DNA of 16,916 nt from Chloroflexota bacterium (GCA_016200765.1 JACQEC010000175.1:1-16916), one strand, 5' to 3'; shown: positions 1-7,156, counted from the stretch's first letter. Numbers and translations: made by a program. The notes: generated from the sequence alone by a model not told the origin.

Positions 1-306
1 AATCTTAGCGGGGCCGATGATGCGACGCGCATTCACCACGGGCAGATCGTCTTGGCCGACGTGCACACCGTCTGCGTCAATGGCAAGTGCGACGTCGGCA
101 CGGTCGTTGACGATGAGCGTCACGCCGGCGGCGCGCGTCAGCTCGCGCAACCTATAGCCTAGCTCGATCAACTGGCGTGTGCTAGCCATTTTGTCACGCA
201 GTTGAATGGCCGTCGCGCCGCCCGCAATCGCCGCCCGCACAACCTCGAGATGCGAACGATGGCGTGACCAGGCAGCATCGGTAATCACGTAGAGTAAGAG
301 GTTCAT
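1..306 (-). CDS. thiE: Thiamine-phosphate synthase, N-terminal part (cut by window edge)
   Basis: ThiE joins hydroxymethylpyrimidine diphosphate to thiazole phosphate, giving thiamine phosphate in the cytoplasm. Only the first 102 codons are in the window; the reading frame is open to base 1. The TIM-barrel signatures are visible: an early YVITD strand, then AIQLRDK (pyrimidine-diphosphate binding), then VNDRADVAL followed by GVHVGQDDLP. The ATG at 306 is preceded directly by an in-frame TGA, so no longer start is possible. It is the last visible gene of the thi operon, 42 bases after ecfT, and a hairpin lies in that gap. It uses the products of ThiM (thiazole phosphate) and of a ThiD not seen here. 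A fusion partner beyond the edge cannot be excluded. Confidence 0.93.
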   Translation of the reverse strand, partial: MNLLLYVITDAAWSRHRSHLEVVRAAIAGGATAIQLRDKMASTRQLIELGYRLRELTRAAGVTLIVNDRADVALAIDADGVHVGQDDLPVVNARRIIGPAKI

Positions 307-320
307 TCAATCACCATTCA

Positions 321-349
321 ACGTGAAGCGTGAAAATCGTGCTTCACGT
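321..349. repeat. Inverted repeat between ecfT and thiE
   Basis: A perfect 9-bp inverted repeat, ACGTGAAGC (321-329) and GCTTCACGT (341-349), encloses an 11-base loop. It fills the ecfT-thiE gap and touches the ecfT stop codon. There is no U-tract, so it does not look like a terminator; an mRNA-processing or stabilising hairpin, or a copy of a small dispersed repeat, fits better. Its minus-strand core GAAGCACGA recurs in the repeat at 3167-3208. Confidence 0.6.
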
Positions 350-1083
350 CAGAGCCAACTCGAAATGATTGCCAGCCCAACTGTTGCTCCGACCAGCACA
401 CTATCCCGGCCGCGCCAGCGATACTCGCGCAGGAACGTGCGCTGGGGCGCGCCGAAGCCGCGCGCCTCCATGGCCTCGGCCAGCTCGTCGGCCAACTTGA
501 ACGCCTGCACGAGCAGGGGCGCGAGTAGTGAAGCGTAACGGTGCCAATCGTACACGCCGCGCTCCAAGGAAAGGCCGCGTGCGCGCTGCGCATCGGCGAC
601 GGCTTCGGCTTTGCGCGCCATGACGGGGGCGAACTGCATCCCACCCGTCAAAATGAACGCGAACGCATACGGCACATGCCATTGTACGAGGCTGTTGCCC
701 AAATCTTCGGGCAAGGTCGTTTGAAAGAACACGAAGAACAACGTGACGAGCGTCGCGAAACGCAGCGTCGTCAACCCGGCCACGGCCAACCCGAAAGCCA
801 ACCACGACAGGCTGAACGTCAGCGCAATCATCGGCACGAGCCCGCGCACCAGTTTCAAGAGGTGGCCGCCGAGGCGTTCGCAGACGATCACTAGAGCGAG
901 CACGACGGCCACAACGCACAAGCGCAACGGCTCGCCGCCCGTGATGATGAGTGCCGCCACCAGAAGCGCAGCAATGAGTTTGGCGCGCGGGTCGAGTGTA
1001 TGCAGGCTAATTCCTCGCGGCCAGCACGCGCTCGAAAACGAAACGGTCGGTTGGCGCCAAACCTGCGGCGTGCATGAGCGCAT
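349..1083 (-). CDS. ecfT: ECF transporter transmembrane subunit EcfT
   Basis: This is the membrane coupling subunit of an energy-coupling factor importer. It links the two ATPase domains of EcfA to the substrate-binding protein, here ThiW. The protein begins the family region with a HTLDPRAKL motif, has several hydrophobic segments (roughly residues 36-60, 60-80 and 95-125 of the long form), and carries the two C-terminal Ala-Arg-Gly coupling motifs, QRARGLSL and MEARGFGAP. The only ATG (1083) gives a 26-residue extension overlapping ecfA by 77 bases, and that extension does not resemble the family. A GAGGA motif just before a CTG at 1005, right after the ecfA stop, makes a non-ATG start there (218 residues) more likely. 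The function is firm; the start is not. Confidence 0.88.
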   Translation of the reverse strand: MRSCTPQVWRQPTVSFSSACWPRGISLHTLDPRAKLIAALLVAALIITGGEPLRLCVVAVVLALVIVCERLGGHLLKLVRGLVPMIALTFSLSWLAFGLAVAGLTTLRFATLVTLFFVFFQTTLPEDLGNSLVQWHVPYAFAFILTGGMQFAPVMARKAEAVADAQRARGLSLERGVYDWHRYASLLAPLLVQAFKLADELAEAMEARGFGAPQRTFLREYRWRGRDSVLVGATVGLAIISSWL

Positions 1084-2617
1084 CGTTCAGCATGATCTGG
1101 TCGGGCGTATCGTCGGCGAGGATGCGCCCTTCGCCCAGGAGCAACCAGCGCGGCGCAACCATTTCGGCTAGTTCCAGATCATGCGTTGCGATCAATAAAG
1201 TATGGCCGCGCGCCTGGAGCGTTTGCAAGAGGCCGATCAGCGCTTGGCGCGTGTTGTGATCCTGACCGACCGTCGGCTCATCCAGGGCGATCAGGTTGGG
1301 GCGCATCGTCAACACCGATGCCATCGCGACGCGCTTCTTCTCGCCCTCGCTCAAACGAAACGGCGAGCGCTCCAGCAAATGTTGCAGCCCCAGCGTCTCG
1401 ATCACTGCGGCGCACCACGCCGCGTCGAAGATGCCCAGCCGCCGCGCGCCCAGTTCGATCTCTTCACGCACATTCGGCATGAACAATTGGTCGTTCGCGT
1501 TCTGAAAGACGAGGCCGACCCGCCGCGCGAGAGTGGCGGGCGGTTGTTTCGCCGCATCCTGTCCGCCGACGACGATGCGCCCGCCTAGCGGCCGCCGCAG
1601 ACCGCTGAGCATTTTTAGCAGTGTAGTCTTGCCCGCGCCGTTGCGCCCGAGCAGCGCAACCGATTCGCCTCGTGCGATGTCGAACGTCACGCCGCGCAGC
1701 ACGGTTTGACCGTCACGCGCGAACGAAACGTGTTCGAGCGTCAGCCATGACGCGCCGCGTTGTCGCGCGTTCGCGCCGATTGGCTTTGCATCCATGGGGC
1801 CCCGTGCGTGTTCGGCCGCTTCGCGCGCCGTCAGCGGCACGAAGTTCCAACCGTGCTCGCGAAACAATCGGATGGCATACGGCAGACCAACGCCGAATCG
1901 CTCAAGGTCGTGTGCGAGCACGATATGCGGCCAATCACACAGAGCCAGCGCGCCTTGATGGACGACGGCGATGCGATCCGCCTCCGCGACCAGATCGTGC
2001 AGGCGATGCTCGATGACCAGCACCGTCGTGCCGTCGCGTTGGATGCGCTTCAATTGTTGGCGCAGTTGCGCCGCGCTGGCGCCGTCAAGGTGGGCGAACG
2101 GCTCGTCGAGCATCAGCAGCGGCGGGCGTAAAGCCAAGGCGGCGGCGATGGCGACACGCTGCTGCTCGCCGCCCGACAGCGTGTGTGGCGCGCGTGTCAG
2201 CAGGTGCCCGCTGCCAACGGCTTCGCTCGCCCACGCAATGCGCTCGCGCATCTCACTGCGCGGCAGGCCGATGCTCTCCAATCCGAACGCGATTTCATTC
2301 TCGACTGATGAATTGAACACCTGCGCTTGTGGGTTCTGAAACACCAGCGGCGCGTGTCGAAACAATTCATAAACGGTGTGGCTGTGCGCATCCAGCCCGC
2401 CAACGTAAACGTGGCCGCTCGTCACGCCCGCGTAAAAATGCGGCACCAGCCCCGTGGCCGCGCGCGCGAGTGTGCTCTTGCCGGAGCCGCTTGCGCCACA
2501 GACAAGCAGCCACTCGCCGCGCTCCAGTGTGAGATTAAGCTCGCGCAACGCGGGGTGCGTCGTCCCGTCATAGGTGAAACTAAATTGTTGGAGCGCTAGT
2601 GGCGAGACGGTTTGCAT
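1007..2617 (-). CDS. ecfA: ECF transporter ATPase, two fused ABC domains
   Basis: This 536-residue protein contains two complete ABC ATPase domains, equivalent to EcfA1 and EcfA2 fused as in YkoD. Domain 1 has Walker A GASGSGKST (41-49), Q-loop FQNPQ (93), signature LSGGEQQR (147-154), Walker B LLMLDEP (about 167-173) and switch His204. Domain 2 has Walker A GRNGAGKTT (324-332), Q-loop FQN (371), a variant signature LSEGEKKR (422-429), Walker B LIALDEP (about 442-448) and His479. It powers uptake by the EcfT/ThiW complex. It starts 22 bases after thiW, and no good Shine-Dalgarno sequence is visible. The glutamate in the second signature replaces the usual glycine, a variation known in ECF ATPases. 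Position between thiW and ecfT indicates a dedicated rather than shared ECF module. Confidence 0.95.
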   Translation of the reverse strand: MQTVSPLALQQFSFTYDGTTHPALRELNLTLERGEWLLVCGASGSGKSTLARAATGLVPHFYAGVTSGHVYVGGLDAHSHTVYELFRHAPLVFQNPQAQVFNSSVENEIAFGLESIGLPRSEMRERIAWASEAVGSGHLLTRAPHTLSGGEQQRVAIAAALALRPPLLMLDEPFAHLDGASAAQLRQQLKRIQRDGTTVLVIEHRLHDLVAEADRIAVVHQGALALCDWPHIVLAHDLERFGVGLPYAIRLFREHGWNFVPLTAREAAEHARGPMDAKPIGANARQRGASWLTLEHVSFARDGQTVLRGVTFDIARGESVALLGRNGAGKTTLLKMLSGLRRPLGGRIVVGGQDAAKQPPATLARRVGLVFQNANDQLFMPNVREEIELGARRLGIFDAAWCAAVIETLGLQHLLERSPFRLSEGEKKRVAMASVLTMRPNLIALDEPTVGQDHNTRQALIGLLQTLQARGHTLLIATHDLELAEMVAPRWLLLGEGRILADDTPDQIMLNDALMHAAGLAPTDRFVFERVLAARN

Positions 2618-2639
2618 GATGCGCCGTGCAGCGGCTGTC

Positions 2640-3149
2640 TCACGCTTCGCGTTTCACCAGGGTCGTGTAGCCCGCGCGTGCCAGAACTTTAAGTGCGGCG
2701 ACGGCGATCACTGAGCCAACAATCGTGCTGCCCAGAAAAGACGACATCAGCACGCTTAACTCCGTCGCGCGCCCTATGAAGACCGGCGCGACGAGGTACA
2801 CGCTCACGAATGAGCCAACGATGCCCGTGCCGATGATCTCGGCGACGGCCGCGCCGTAAACGTTGCGCATGATCCTGTACGTATAGCCTGCGAGGAATGC
2901 GCCGATCATGCTGCCCGGAAACGCGAGCAGCGTGCCCACGCCGAGCGCGTTACGGATGATGCTGATGACGAGCGCGACCGTCACGGCGTACCATGGCCCT
3001 AACAGAACCGCGGCCAGCACGTTGACGAAGTGCTGAGTCGGATTGACGCGCGCGATGCCGATGGGAATCGAAGTGTACGGCGCGAGAACCACGCCGAGCG
3101 CGACGAGTACGACGGCGTAAGCGACTTTGCGCGTTTCCATAGTTTTCAT
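2640..3149 (-). CDS. thiW: ECF substrate-binding subunit ThiW (thiazole uptake)
   Basis: A 169-residue, almost wholly hydrophobic protein with about five to six membrane segments and short loops, the size of an ECF S component. The N-terminal region with APYTSIPIG, then VNPTQHFVNVLAAVLLGPWYA, matches my recollection of the ThiW family, predicted to bind the thiazole precursor (hydroxyethylthiazole). The sequence gives the fold and family; the substrate follows from the family and from thiM next door. The ATG at 3149 overlaps the thiM stop in an ATGA arrangement and follows a strong AAGGAGG, so translation is coupled to thiM. Expression should fall when TPP binds the upstream riboswitch. Confidence 0.9.
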   Translation of the reverse strand: MKTMETRKVAYAVVLVALGVVLAPYTSIPIGIARVNPTQHFVNVLAAVLLGPWYAVTVALVISIIRNALGVGTLLAFPGSMIGAFLAGYTYRIMRNVYGAAVAEIIGTGIVGSFVSVYLVAPVFIGRATELSVLMSSFLGSTIVGSVIAVAALKVLARAGYTTLVKREA

Positions 3150-4024
3150 CTGTCCTCCTTCTGGGTGACGAAGGACGAAAATGTCTTATTCGTCTTTCGT
3201 GCTTCGTCCACGACGACGATCTTCGCCATGGAATAAATCTGCTCTGGCGTTAGCGCGAACAACGCGTCCATCAGCCTGAGCTTGAACGAGCCGATGCCCG
3301 CCGCATGCGCGGCGGCGATTTCTCCAGCGATGCCGTAGCAGGTGAGCGCGGCGACTGTTGCGCGCAGCCTATCGGTCTCGACGGCGGCAAACGCGGCGAC
3401 GATGGCCGTGGCCATGCAACCCGCGCCCGTGATGCGCGCGAACCACGGATGGCCGTTGTCAATGCCGATCACGCGCTGGCCGTCGCTAACGAAGTCACGC
3501 GCGCCCGTTGCGGCGACAACAGAATGATGCAGCGCGGCCAAGGCTTGGACGCTCGCTGTGACATCGCGCGGCGCGCCGTTCGCATCTACGCCGCGCATGG
3601 TGATATGCGAATTAACCAGCGCCGCCACTTCGCTGGCGTTGCCGCGTATCATTTGCACGCGCGCCGCGTCCAGTAATCGTCTCGCCGATTCCGCTCGGAA
3701 CTGCGTCGCACCCACGCCGACGGGATCGAAGACAATCGGTATGTGATGTTGATTCGCCGTTTGACCCGACGCGCACATCGCTTCGATGCGCGCTGGCGAC
3801 GGCGTGCCGAGATTGAGAGCGAGCGCGCGCGCGGAGGCTGTGACTTCGCTGACCTCCTCGACCGCGTGCGCCATCACGGGCGTTGCGCCAATCGCCAGCG
3901 TTGCGTTTGCCACGTCGTTCATCGTGACGAAGTTGGTGATGTGATGGATGAGTGGACGCTCGGCGCGCACGCGCTCAAGAATTTCTGCGGCGTCGGTCAG
4001 ACGGTCCATTGCTCTTGTTGCCAT
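3146..4024 (-). CDS. thiM: Hydroxyethylthiazole kinase ThiM
   Basis: ThiM phosphorylates 4-methyl-5-hydroxyethylthiazole with ATP, salvaging thiazole for ThiE. The ribokinase-like fold signatures are present in order: LIHHITNFVTMNDVAN (25-40), PVMAHAVEEV (49-58), IVFDPVGVGAT (97-107), MIRGNASEV (125-133), and the catalytic loop ITGAGCMAT with Cys203. At 292 residues it is somewhat longer than usual. The family core seems to end near residue 272, and the remaining tail (DEARKTNKTF and beyond) is encoded by an inverted repeat at 3167-3208. The ATG at 4024 is used here; ATG 4009 is an alternative. It overlaps the tenA remnant by 28 bases and thiW by 4, so translation is probably coupled. Confidence 0.94.
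   Translation of the reverse strand: MATRAMDRLTDAAEILERVRAERPLIHHITNFVTMNDVANATLAIGATPVMAHAVEEVSEVTASARALALNLGTPSPARIEAMCASGQTANQHHIPIVFDPVGVGATQFRAESARRLLDAARVQMIRGNASEVAALVNSHITMRGVDANGAPRDVTASVQALAALHHSVVAATGARDFVSDGQRVIGIDNGHPWFARITGAGCMATAIVAAFAAVETDRLRATVAALTCYGIAGEIAAAHAAGIGSFKLRLMDALFALTPEQIYSMAKIVVVDEARKTNKTFSSFVTQKEDR
3167..3208. repeat. Inverted repeat inside the 3' end of thiM
   Basis: Arms GACGAAGGACGAAA (3167-3180) and TTTCGTGCTTCGTC (3195-3208) are complementary at 13 of 14 positions around a 14-base loop. The repeat is read in frame as the ThiM tail and lies just before the thiW ribosome-binding site. Its sequence style (GACGAA-type units, minus-strand core GAAGCACGA) resembles the hairpin at 321-349. 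It may be a small dispersed repeat that extended thiM, or an mRNA stability hairpin between cistrons. Confidence 0.55.
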
Positions 4025-4240
4025 GCGGCTTCCCAGAACAAATACTCGTAGCGACTGCTGATGAGAAAGGCATCTTCTATGCGCTTCAGTTCGGATGCGG
4101 GTAAGCCGGCAGCGGCGCTCTCAACCAGCTCGCGGCACCCGTTGGTGAGTTGGACAAACTCAGGGCTGCTATACATCGCAATCCATTCGGCAGATGGGCT
4201 CGGCCAGCTGGTGCAGGTGGTCACCGAATCTTTCGTTCAT
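3997..4240 (-). pseudogene. tenA: tenA (thiaminase II / aminopyrimidine hydrolase) with internal deletion
   Basis: TenA hydrolyses aminopyrimidine breakdown products of thiamine to recover hydroxymethylpyrimidine. The intact family protein has about 220 residues. Here the C-terminal part is clear from about 4190 to 3997: AEWIAMYSSPEF, then EDAFLISSRYEYLFWEAAW, including the Glu within YEY that corresponds to the catalytic glutamate. A TenA-like N-terminus, MNERFGDHLHQLAEPI, starts at ATG 4240 but in a different frame and hits a stop soon after the junction. About 135-140 central residues, which carry the active-site Asp and Cys of the family, are missing. The break lies at roughly 4189-4195. 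The gene sits 12 bases after cytX and overlaps thiM, the place expected for tenA in a thi operon, so this is a decayed operon member. A functional short peptide seems unlikely. Confidence 0.82.
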
Positions 4241-4252
4241 CAAGGGTGATCT

Positions 4253-5620
4253 CTATCGCCGTGCTCGTGCAACGCGTGCGAGGACGACATGCAAGACGAA
4301 CGCGGCGATGAAACTGGGAATCGAGCCGCCGATTGCGCCTAACGCAGTAGGCGCGATGCTGGTCCAGTCAGCCCAGTACGCGCCGAGGAATGTCGGGTTC
4401 GTTAACTGGAACACACTCACGCCGACGAGCCACGCCGCAACCGCCGGCCACTGGATACTCGACGTTGCACGATACAACTCGTCGGTCGTGTAGTTCCGCC
4501 GGCGTACGACGAAGTAATCGGCCAGCAGTACGCCGAACAGCGGCACAAAGAACGAACCCAGCAGCAGCAAAAAATTTTCATACTGCGTGACATCCAGCAC
4601 GAGCGCGCTGATCAATGACAACACACCCATCAGCGCGATCAAAACGCTTTGGCGCAGTTTGGGGAAGATATTTTGCGTGGACACGGCTGCCGAGTAGAGG
4701 TCGGCCCACGCGTTGTCGGTCTCGTCCACCAGTAAGATCACGAGCGCGAGCGCGCCGGCGGTCAACGCGATGGCCGTCGCAAATTCTTTCGGCTCTTGGT
4801 TCAGTTGCGAGGTCAACAGAATCAGTGCGCCCAGCGCGAAGAACCAGACGTTGGTAATGAAGTAGCCGACGAAGGTGCCCCAGGCCGCGCCGCGCGGCTC
4901 GTGCGCGAAGCGATTGTAGTCGGCAACCAGCGGCATCCAGGAGACCGGCAGCGAGATGACGATGTCCACGGCGACCCAGAACGGCAGTGAGCCATCGCCC
5001 GCCTTTGACCACAGCGCGGCGACATCGTTCGTGCTGAGCAAGCGGTAGGTCAGCCAGAGCGTTGTGGCCAGCATGACCCACACGGCCACTTTCGACAGCC
5101 ACTGGCGGATGACGACCAGCGGCCCGCCGATGCCCATCAGCATCACAATCGCCGCCGAGACGACTGCCCACAGCGCGTAGCTGTTCAATCCAAATAGCGC
5201 CTGGCTGATGGCGTTGGCCGCACTGGCCATGATGATGATTTCGAAAATCGTCCAGCCGATGAGTTGCAGGATATTGAGCGCCGTCGGCAGGTACGAGCCG
5301 CGAATGCCGAGGGCCGGTCGCAGCAACACCATCGTCGGCGCGCCGAGCGCGCTGCCGACGATACCGGCGATGGCGAGCAATGCACTACCCATCGCCGAGC
5401 CGATGACGATGGCGAGCAGCGCCTGTGCGAGGCCGAGACCAGGCACGAGAAAACTGCCTGCCAGCAATACCAGCAACCCGATGCCGAGGTCGCCCCACAA
5501 CACGGCGAAATCCACAAAGCCGAGTTTACGCTCGGCCAGTGGCACCGGCTCAATTCCCCATTCGGGTGGCGCGTGAATTTTGAAACTCGTGCGCTTCCTG
5601 TGCTGACTGACTGCGGTCAT
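4253..5620 (-). CDS. cytX: Putative hydroxymethylpyrimidine transporter CytX (NCS1 family)
   Basis: A 455-residue inner-membrane protein with about twelve hydrophobic helices, matching the nucleobase:cation symporter-1 family. The opening PVPLAERKLGFVDFAVLWGD, the GIRGSYLPTALNILQLIGWT region around 105-125 and PVSWMPLVADYNRF (about 225-240) match the CytX branch as I recall it. CytX is predicted to import hydroxymethylpyrimidine or a related pyrimidine; transport has been inferred mainly from TPP-riboswitch linkage, which is also seen here. The ATG at 5620 follows a good AGGAGG. It is the first gene after the riboswitch and terminator, so it and everything downstream depend on read-through. 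Confidence 0.92.
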   Translation of the reverse strand: MTAVSQHRKRTSFKIHAPPEWGIEPVPLAERKLGFVDFAVLWGDLGIGLLVLLAGSFLVPGLGLAQALLAIVIGSAMGSALLAIAGIVGSALGAPTMVLLRPALGIRGSYLPTALNILQLIGWTIFEIIIMASAANAISQALFGLNSYALWAVVSAAIVMLMGIGGPLVVIRQWLSKVAVWVMLATTLWLTYRLLSTNDVAALWSKAGDGSLPFWVAVDIVISLPVSWMPLVADYNRFAHEPRGAAWGTFVGYFITNVWFFALGALILLTSQLNQEPKEFATAIALTAGALALVILLVDETDNAWADLYSAAVSTQNIFPKLRQSVLIALMGVLSLISALVLDVTQYENFLLLLGSFFVPLFGVLLADYFVVRRRNYTTDELYRATSSIQWPAVAAWLVGVSVFQLTNPTFLGAYWADWTSIAPTALGAIGGSIPSFIAAFVLHVVLARVARARR

Positions 5621-5639
5621 CTGTGCCTCCTACATTAAT

Positions 5640-5672
5640 GGAAATAAAAATGCCACCCTGATTGGGTGGCAT
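5640..5672 (-). terminator. Riboswitch-controlled intrinsic terminator
   Basis: On the minus strand TGCCACCC, loop AATCA, GGGTGGCA (extended by one A-T pair) is followed by TTTTTATTT. This perfect stem plus U-tract lies between the TPP aptamer and cytX, so TPP-bound RNA should stop here. A competing pairing is possible between GGGTAATGC in the aptamer and GCAT..ACCC in the terminator 5' arm; that anti-terminator is inference. Confidence 0.93.
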
Positions 5673-5697
5673 GCTGTCAGCAAATGTTGCAGTGTCA

Positions 5698-5786
5698 TCT
5701 CCCTTCGCTGGCATTACCCAGATCAGGTTCAATGGGTCGGTAGCTTCGGCTACCCTCTCAGCCCTCAACGTGCAGGCTCCCCAAAC
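5698..5786 (-). ncRNA. TPP riboswitch (THI element)
   Basis: The minus strand contains the conserved THI-box segments in order: GGGGAGCC at the 5' side, GGGCTGAGAGGGT (pyrimidine-binding half), a short variable P3 hairpin GGTAGC-CGAA-GCTACC, then ACCCATTGAACCTGATCTGG, GTAATGCCAGCG and AAGGGA. These are the known contacts for the aminopyrimidine and the diphosphate of TPP. With the terminator at 5640-5672 it should lower transcription of the whole thi operon when thiamine diphosphate is plentiful. Confidence 0.97.
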
Positions 5787-5810
5787 AATCCAATATACAA
5801 TTCTGCCGAT

Positions 5811-5839
5811 AGCATAACACAGCCGATGTCATTAGTCAA
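5811..5839 (-). promoter_or_regulatory. Promoter of the thi operon
   Basis: Minus-strand TTGACT (5839-5834) and TATGCT (5816-5811) are separated by 17 bases, close to the sigma70 consensus. Transcription would start near 5804, about 18 bases before the riboswitch. The IS630 remnant ends only 28 bases upstream, so the insertion or its decay stopped just short of the promoter. Confidence 0.7.
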
Positions 5840-5866
5840 CTTTGTGAACTGCCTAGTGGCCTGGCG

Positions 5867-6133
5867 CTAAGTAGTGCAACGAATTAGAGACGGCGTGTTG
5901 TTGAGCCAATATTTGAAGTCACGGCACGACCACTTCCACGCGAAGGGATTGGCGAAGCGTTGGTTGTAATCGCGTTGGCTATTCAGAATGTGCTGGATCA
6001 TCAAGACGCGGTTGCGCCAACTGCTACGCAGCAGGTAGCGTTCGCTGAAGGCTTCCAGCAGAGCTTCGGTTTGATTGAGCCAGGACGCATCGCTCGGTGT
6101 AAACAGCAGATGGTCGTTCAGACTAGGCAAATG
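5867..6133 (-). pseudogene. IS630-family transposase, C-terminal remnant
   Basis: The frame ending with TAG at 5867 encodes the C-terminal third of an IS630/Tc1-type DDE transposase: LLFTPSDASWLNQTEALLEAF, containing the last catalytic acid (E of SWLNQTE), then RYLLRSSWRNR, IQHILNSQRDYNQRFANPFAW and a WLNNTPSLIRC ending. The frame stays open upstream to 6184, but family resemblance fades near 6133 and no DDE residues 1 and 2 are present. The remaining two-thirds of the gene and clear terminal inverted repeats are missing, so this is an inactive fossil between the thi operon and tRNA-Val. Confidence 0.85.
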
Positions 6134-6169
6134 ATTCGTTGCAGAATATATCCGACAAGTCACTACTAT

Positions 6170-6206
6170 AAGATAAACGGCCATTGATGCAATGGCCGTT
6201 TATCTT
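6170..6206 (-). terminator. Strong hairpin terminator after tRNA-Val
   Basis: A perfect 16-bp inverted repeat, AAGATAAACGGCCATT (6170-6185) and AATGGCCGTTTATCTT (6191-6206), has a 5-base loop. On the minus strand it lies 23 bases after the tRNA and ends in a T-rich TTTATCTTATAG. It should end the tRNA transcript before the transposase remnant. It could also act on the plus strand, where TTTATCTTTCG follows. Confidence 0.85.
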
Positions 6207-6228
6207 TCGTAAATTATATCCCAGAAGG

Positions 6229-6303
<75 letters not shown>

Positions 6304-6316
6304 GTATGCGAGAGGG

Positions 6317-6346
6317 ATTATAACATAAATCTCAGTGAACGCTAAA
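6317..6346 (-). promoter_or_regulatory. Promoter of tRNA-Val
   Basis: A perfect TATAAT on the minus strand (6322-6317) lies 13 bases before the tRNA. A weak -35, TTTAGC (6346-6341), is 18 bases upstream. Start would be near 6310. The region from here to 6448 shows no gene. Confidence 0.6.
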
Positions 6347-6448
6347 CGAAAAATGTGCCCACTGACGCGCGGACACCGCGGATCGTTGCGCGCCATTGGG
6401 CTGACGTAATGGCTGTGGCAATGCGATACGGGCTAAGGTTTCTTCGAG

Positions 6449-6476
6449 TTGACAAACCTCCAGAACCGCCTATAAT
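6449..6476 (+). promoter_or_regulatory. Consensus promoter of the HTH-regulator operon
   Basis: TTGACA (6449-6454) and TATAAT (6471-6476) both match the sigma70 consensus perfectly, with a 16-base spacer. Transcription would start near 6483, giving a leader of about 32 bases. No clear operator dyad was seen around it. Confidence 0.8.
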
Positions 6477-6514
6477 TTCACCAAACTATTAGAGATTTAT
6501 ACAGATTTTTCGCG

Positions 6515-7153
6515 ATGCCCACAACCTTACGCCCTCAAAATGACCTCATCAGCCTTCAGCAGGCCAGCACCCTGCTCGGTGTGCATCCGTCCACGCTGCG
6601 CCTGTGGGCCGATCAGGGAAAGCTCAAAGCGTTCCGCACCGCCGGCGGCCATCGCCGTTTCTCTCTGATAGAGGTGCGCGCGCTGGCCGCGCGTCAGACG
6701 ATGCCTGCCCAACCGGAGCCGCGCAACGCCCAGTTGATCATCCACTCTGCGCTGGGGCGCGCGCGCATGGAGGCGACCAGCGGCGGCCTCGCGGACGAGC
6801 CGTGGTATCAACAGATTGACGAGGCGGCCCGCGAACATCACCGCGAAATGGGGCGGCGGCTGTTGGGACTGACACTGCACTATTTGAGCGCGCACGACGA
6901 GCGCGCGCTCCTGCTGAGCGAAGGCCGCGCGCTGGGCGCGGAGTACGGCACGCTCGCCCTGCGGCACGGCCTGTCGCTTGGCGATGCGATGCGGGCCTAT
7001 TTGCGTTTTCGCGACCTGCTGCTCGAAAGCGTCGTGCAGATGAACGAAGTGGCGGGCGGCAAGTCGAGCGGCGACGCCCTCGCTACGTACCGGCGGGTCA
7101 ACGAGTTCGCCAACGAAGTGTTGATTGCGATGGTTGCGGCCCATCAGGAGTGA
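6515..7153 (+). CDS. HTH regulator with RsbRD-like helical domain
   Basis: A 212-residue cytoplasmic protein. Residues 11-55 form an excisionase/MerR-type winged helix: LISLQQASTLLGVHPSTLRLWADQGK, then AFRTAGGHRRFS, the wing with the typical GGHRRF motif. Residues about 75-212 are all-helical, with GRALGAEYGTLALRHGLSLGDAMRAYLRFRDLLLE, resembling the RsbRD/RsbR N-terminal sensor-like domain. That second assignment is by pattern only. No ligand-binding Cys or metal motif is visible. A consensus promoter precedes it and two membrane-protein genes follow, the first after 3 bases, so it may regulate or sense through them. The ribosome-binding site before ATG 6515 is weak. Target genes and signal are unknown. 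Confidence 0.85.
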   Translation: MPTTLRPQNDLISLQQASTLLGVHPSTLRLWADQGKLKAFRTAGGHRRFSLIEVRALAARQTMPAQPEPRNAQLIIHSALGRARMEATSGGLADEPWYQQIDEAAREHHREMGRRLLGLTLHYLSAHDERALLLSEGRALGAEYGTLALRHGLSLGDAMRAYLRFRDLLLESVVQMNEVAGGKSSGDALATYRRVNEFANEVLIAMVAAHQE

Positions 7154-7156
7154 GTG

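Noticed and set aside
5550..5768. A 72-codon minus-strand open frame across the riboswitch leader
   Set aside because: It reads through the conserved TPP aptamer and the terminator; the conservation there is that of RNA structure, so it is not taken as a leader peptide.
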